From positions 2,471,749 through 2,535,748 of the forward strand of contig NZ_LT703003.1 in assembly GCF_900149695.1 (NCBI RefSeq): a DNA stretch of 64,000 bases, written 5' to 3'. The stretch is from Anderseniella sp. Alg231-50 (lineage in GTDB: Bacteria; Pseudomonadota; Alphaproteobacteria; Rhizobiales; Aestuariivirgaceae). Below, piece after piece: positions 62,099-64,000 of the stretch. How positions within the stretch are numbered: the stretch's first letter is position 1; every line of letters starts with the position of its first letter. A program made the position numbers and the translations under genes. The notes below the pieces were generated by a model, which ran no database searches, had not been told where the DNA came from, and worked only from the letters and a program-made list of their open reading frames with translations.

Positions 62099-62779
62099 TC
62101 AGCCGATCAGTTCGTCACTCTTGTCGTCGGTTTCGCCGAACCGTTTCAACGTCGCGGGTTTTGTGCCCTCATAGGCCTTGTGCAGGTTTTCAGAAATGCG
62201 TTCGTTTTCCCGTTCGAACAGGCAGTTGCCCTCAAGGTCCGATGCCACGATAAACGGCCCCATCCTGTTGCAGCGGATCACCCACATGGCCTGCGCCAGG
62301 CCAAGTTCTTCGTTCCAGTGAACCGCTTCGACATTCTCAACCCCGCGCCCCAGCAGCGCACCGGTGCCATAGCCGACCGTGCTCAGATAGATCGCTCCGT
62401 TGGGCACAAAATAGCTCTTGTAATCCTTGCTGGTCATACCGCCCTTGCCGATCACCAGCTTGGCGCCGGACTTGGCCAGCCATTCCGGCAGCCATTTGGC
62501 AAACCGGAACGATGCGGTTGCCGTCACCGCCCCCATTTCAAAACTGCCGTCCGTGTTGATCCGGGCCGCAGGCGAACAATGAAAGTTCGCCGCACTTTGC
62601 GATGGCAGTTCCATCGGAATGTTGGCCTTATCCTCAAGCGCGCGCTTGTAGACACCTTCGCGCGCCGTATACATCAACCCGTCCAGGTAGACGATGTCAC
62701 CCAGGCGCAGGTCGGCCAGCGCTTCAGCACTCGGCGTCGTGCTCAGGCGGATTTCTCGTGGCTTGCGGGCATTTCCCAT
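62099..62779 (-). CDS. Class I fumarase/L-tartrate dehydratase, beta (C-terminal) subunit
   Basis: A 226-residue protein matching the C-terminal domain of class I fumarases: LRLGDIVYLDGLMYTAREGVYKR, FHCSPAARINTDG, LVIGKGGMTSKD and STVGYGTGALLG. It forms the active enzyme with the alpha subunit and hydrates fumarate to malate or dehydrates a hydroxy acid. Its start lies 37 bases inside the alpha gene. The split into two subunits is as in tartrate dehydratase and many two-subunit fumarases. Confidence 0.9.
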   Translation of the reverse strand: MGNARKPREIRLSTTPSAEALADLRLGDIVYLDGLMYTAREGVYKRALEDKANIPMELPSQSAANFHCSPAARINTDGSFEMGAVTATASFRFAKWLPEWLAKSGAKLVIGKGGMTSKDYKSYFVPNGAIYLSTVGYGTGALLGRGVENVEAVHWNEELGLAQAMWVIRCNRMGPFIVASDLEGNCLFERENERISENLHKAYEGTKPATLKRFGETDDKSDELIG

Positions 62780-63705
62780 TCCACAGTCTCCCGGCGTTGA
62801 TAATCAGTGAACCATTCAGGGTCGGTGCGGTGTTCCACACGCCCATCGGCGAAAACCCGCGCCACCGCCCGGCGCGATGACAGGCAGAACGCATGCACGG
62901 ACATCTGCATGCCGCCGGTATGGCAGTAGCCCACCTCAATATGGGTATCGATAACCATGGATTTGCCGACAAAACCCATCGCGCCCATGCCAATGGAATT
63001 TCCCAGTTCGGTAAACTCCAGCTCCAGCTCGGCGATCTTCGGGTCGGAGTTCCTGTCGCCCACCGTGCGCAGGCAGGCGGCGCGCTTGCCCAGCACCATG
63101 CAGGTATCCTTGCAGCCACCGAGCCCAATACCGATTATCGCCGGCTGGCAGGCCAGGCCGCGCTTGCCGAACGCCACCAGGCTGTCGAGGAAAAACCGCT
63201 TGATGCCCTGAATGCCGTCGGACGGAAACAGCATGCGGTAGTCGGTGCCGAACAGGCCGCCCTTGTGCACAGTGATCAGGTCGATCCACTCGCCGCCCGG
63301 CTCGTAGGCATATTCAATCTCCGGCGCGCCGATGCCGACATTGTTGTCATGGTCGGTACGCCACAGCGGATGCACCCGGTTGGGCCGCAGCGGCACGCCA
63401 TTGGTGGCGTTGGCCGTGGCGCGGCGCAAGGCGGCTTCCAGCGCAACCGGACCGCCTTCGACCTGGGTCTCATTGCCCATTTTCACGTACCAGCGCGGCG
63501 TTCCGGTATCGCCGCACATGGCGCGTCGGTCTTCCTTGGCCGCCTTGTAGTTTTCCAGCATCGCCTGCAGCACGAATGATGACAGGTCGCCGTCTTCGAC
63601 ACTGGCCGCAGCCTTCAGGCCTTCCAGATAGTCGTCCGGGATTTCAATGGCCGCCTTGTCCATCAGTGTCTCGGCCGTTTTCTGGATCAGATCAATCGGG
63701 ATCAT
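62743..63705 (-). CDS. Class I fumarase/L-tartrate dehydratase, alpha (N-terminal) subunit
   Basis: A 320-residue [4Fe-4S] hydrolyase subunit. Candidate cluster cysteines are C64 (RAMCGDTGTP), C186, C198/C202 (GGCKDTCMVLGKRA) and C261 (GYCHTGGMQMS). VHPLWRTDHDNNVG and GEWIDLITVHKGG also match the family. It overlaps the flavoprotein gene upstream by four bases and the beta gene by 37. Fumarate as substrate is supported by the SdhA/FrdA-like neighbour; tartrate is an alternative. Confidence 0.9.
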   Translation of the reverse strand: MIPIDLIQKTAETLMDKAAIEIPDDYLEGLKAAASVEDGDLSSFVLQAMLENYKAAKEDRRAMCGDTGTPRWYVKMGNETQVEGGPVALEAALRRATANATNGVPLRPNRVHPLWRTDHDNNVGIGAPEIEYAYEPGGEWIDLITVHKGGLFGTDYRMLFPSDGIQGIKRFFLDSLVAFGKRGLACQPAIIGIGLGGCKDTCMVLGKRAACLRTVGDRNSDPKIAELELEFTELGNSIGMGAMGFVGKSMVIDTHIEVGYCHTGGMQMSVHAFCLSSRRAVARVFADGRVEHRTDPEWFTDYQRRETVEWEMPASHEKSA

Positions 63706-64000
63706 TGCGCAGCCTCCACCAGTGTTTCCGGCTCGCCGTCAGGCAATATGGTTTCGCCGGGTCTGACGATTGTAAACTGAACTGCCTCACGGACCACATC
63801 AACTTTGTCTGCCTGCTTCCGGGCAACCGTGAAATATGAGCTTTCCATCGTGCCGGTGTCGGGAAAGTCTTCGCGGTGATGCGCACCACGGGAGTTCTCG
63901 CGGGCCAGTCCGGCTGCGGCGATCACGTCCGACACGTCGCACAGGCTCGCCAGGTTCAGCCAGTCATGCCAGGTCAGGTTGAACGCCAGGTTATCCGATG
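63702..64000 (-). CDS. SdhA/FrdA-like flavoprotein, C-terminal part (5' end outside window)
   Basis: The frame is open to the window edge and gives 98 residues. ENSRGAHHREDFPDTG is the conserved C-terminal segment of succinate dehydrogenase/fumarate reductase and L-aspartate oxidase type flavoproteins, preceded by LTWHDWLNLASLCDVSDVIA and followed by SSYFTVARKQADKVDVV. Its stop overlaps the fumarase alpha ATG (ATGA). With the fumarase it could form a succinate-fumarate-malate or related dicarboxylate step. The FAD-binding half lies outside the window. Confidence 0.85.
   Translation of the reverse strand, partial: SDNLAFNLTWHDWLNLASLCDVSDVIAAAGLARENSRGAHHREDFPDTGTMESSYFTVARKQADKVDVVREAVQFTIVRPGETILPDGEPETLVEAAQ

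Overview
The window reads as chromosomal DNA of an alphaproteobacterium, most likely of the order Hyphomicrobiales (Rhizobiales). This is inferred from the even, moderately high G+C gene content, alphaproteobacterial-looking families (RutR, PreA/PreT, tripartite tricarboxylate and ABC transporters, NarK1/NarK2-NarGHJI) and a bipartite palindromic intergenic element at 16531-16630 that looks like the RIME-type mosaic elements of rhizobia. No rRNA, tRNA, CRISPR array, transposase or phage gene was recognised.

Layout. 1-3351: end of a BCCT transporter with a terminator, a cluster of inverted REP-like repeats, then a three-gene operon of unknown envelope proteins. 3634-4701: a glycosyltransferase. 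4829-16412 on the minus strand: two operons, (i) BMP-type nucleoside ABC transporter plus a yeast-type cytosine deaminase, and (ii) beta-ureidopropionase, dihydropyrimidinase and a SsuABC/ThiXYZ-type ABC transporter. rutR follows on the plus strand. 17637-24008: a TAXI-type binding protein, a di-heme peroxidase-like protein, a coiled-coil lipoprotein, a decayed RutR fragment and a TTC38-like protein. 24145-28640: preT-preA-EamA transporter, divergent from upp. Three near-identical 16-bp palindromes fitting the RutR consensus (9972, 16440, 27886) tie these pieces into one pyrimidine uptake, salvage and reductive degradation regulon: cytosine to uracil, uracil to dihydrouracil (PreTA), ring opening (dihydropyrimidinase), then beta-alanine (ureidopropionase).

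28670-43053 is a nitrate respiration island: narK1, narK2, narGHJI, a cytoplasmic PpiC isomerase, hemerythrin, beta-carbonic anhydrase and moeA (Mo cofactor) on the minus strand, and a divergent Crp/Fnr-type regulator without the FNR cysteines. Two FNR-type boxes lie in the divergent intergenic region, one directly against the regulator's ribosome binding site.

43058-53823: an ornithine cyclodeaminase-family gene and an aminotransferase, a FetAB-type exporter, and then the most unusual locus of the window: an operon of a CPA1 antiporter, a Rieske-glutamate synthase FMN-domain fusion and a Rieske-ThDP enzyme fusion, divergent from an ECF sigma/anti-sigma pair. 53853-59663: TctCBA transporter with a second ThDP enzyme and a divergent LysR regulator. 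59674-64000: a DUF3604 protein with a two-subunit class I fumarase/tartrate dehydratase and the C-terminus of an SdhA/FrdA-like flavoprotein that runs off the window. Gene calls come from reading the sequence only; substrates of transporters and of the Rieske/ThDP enzymes are not determined.
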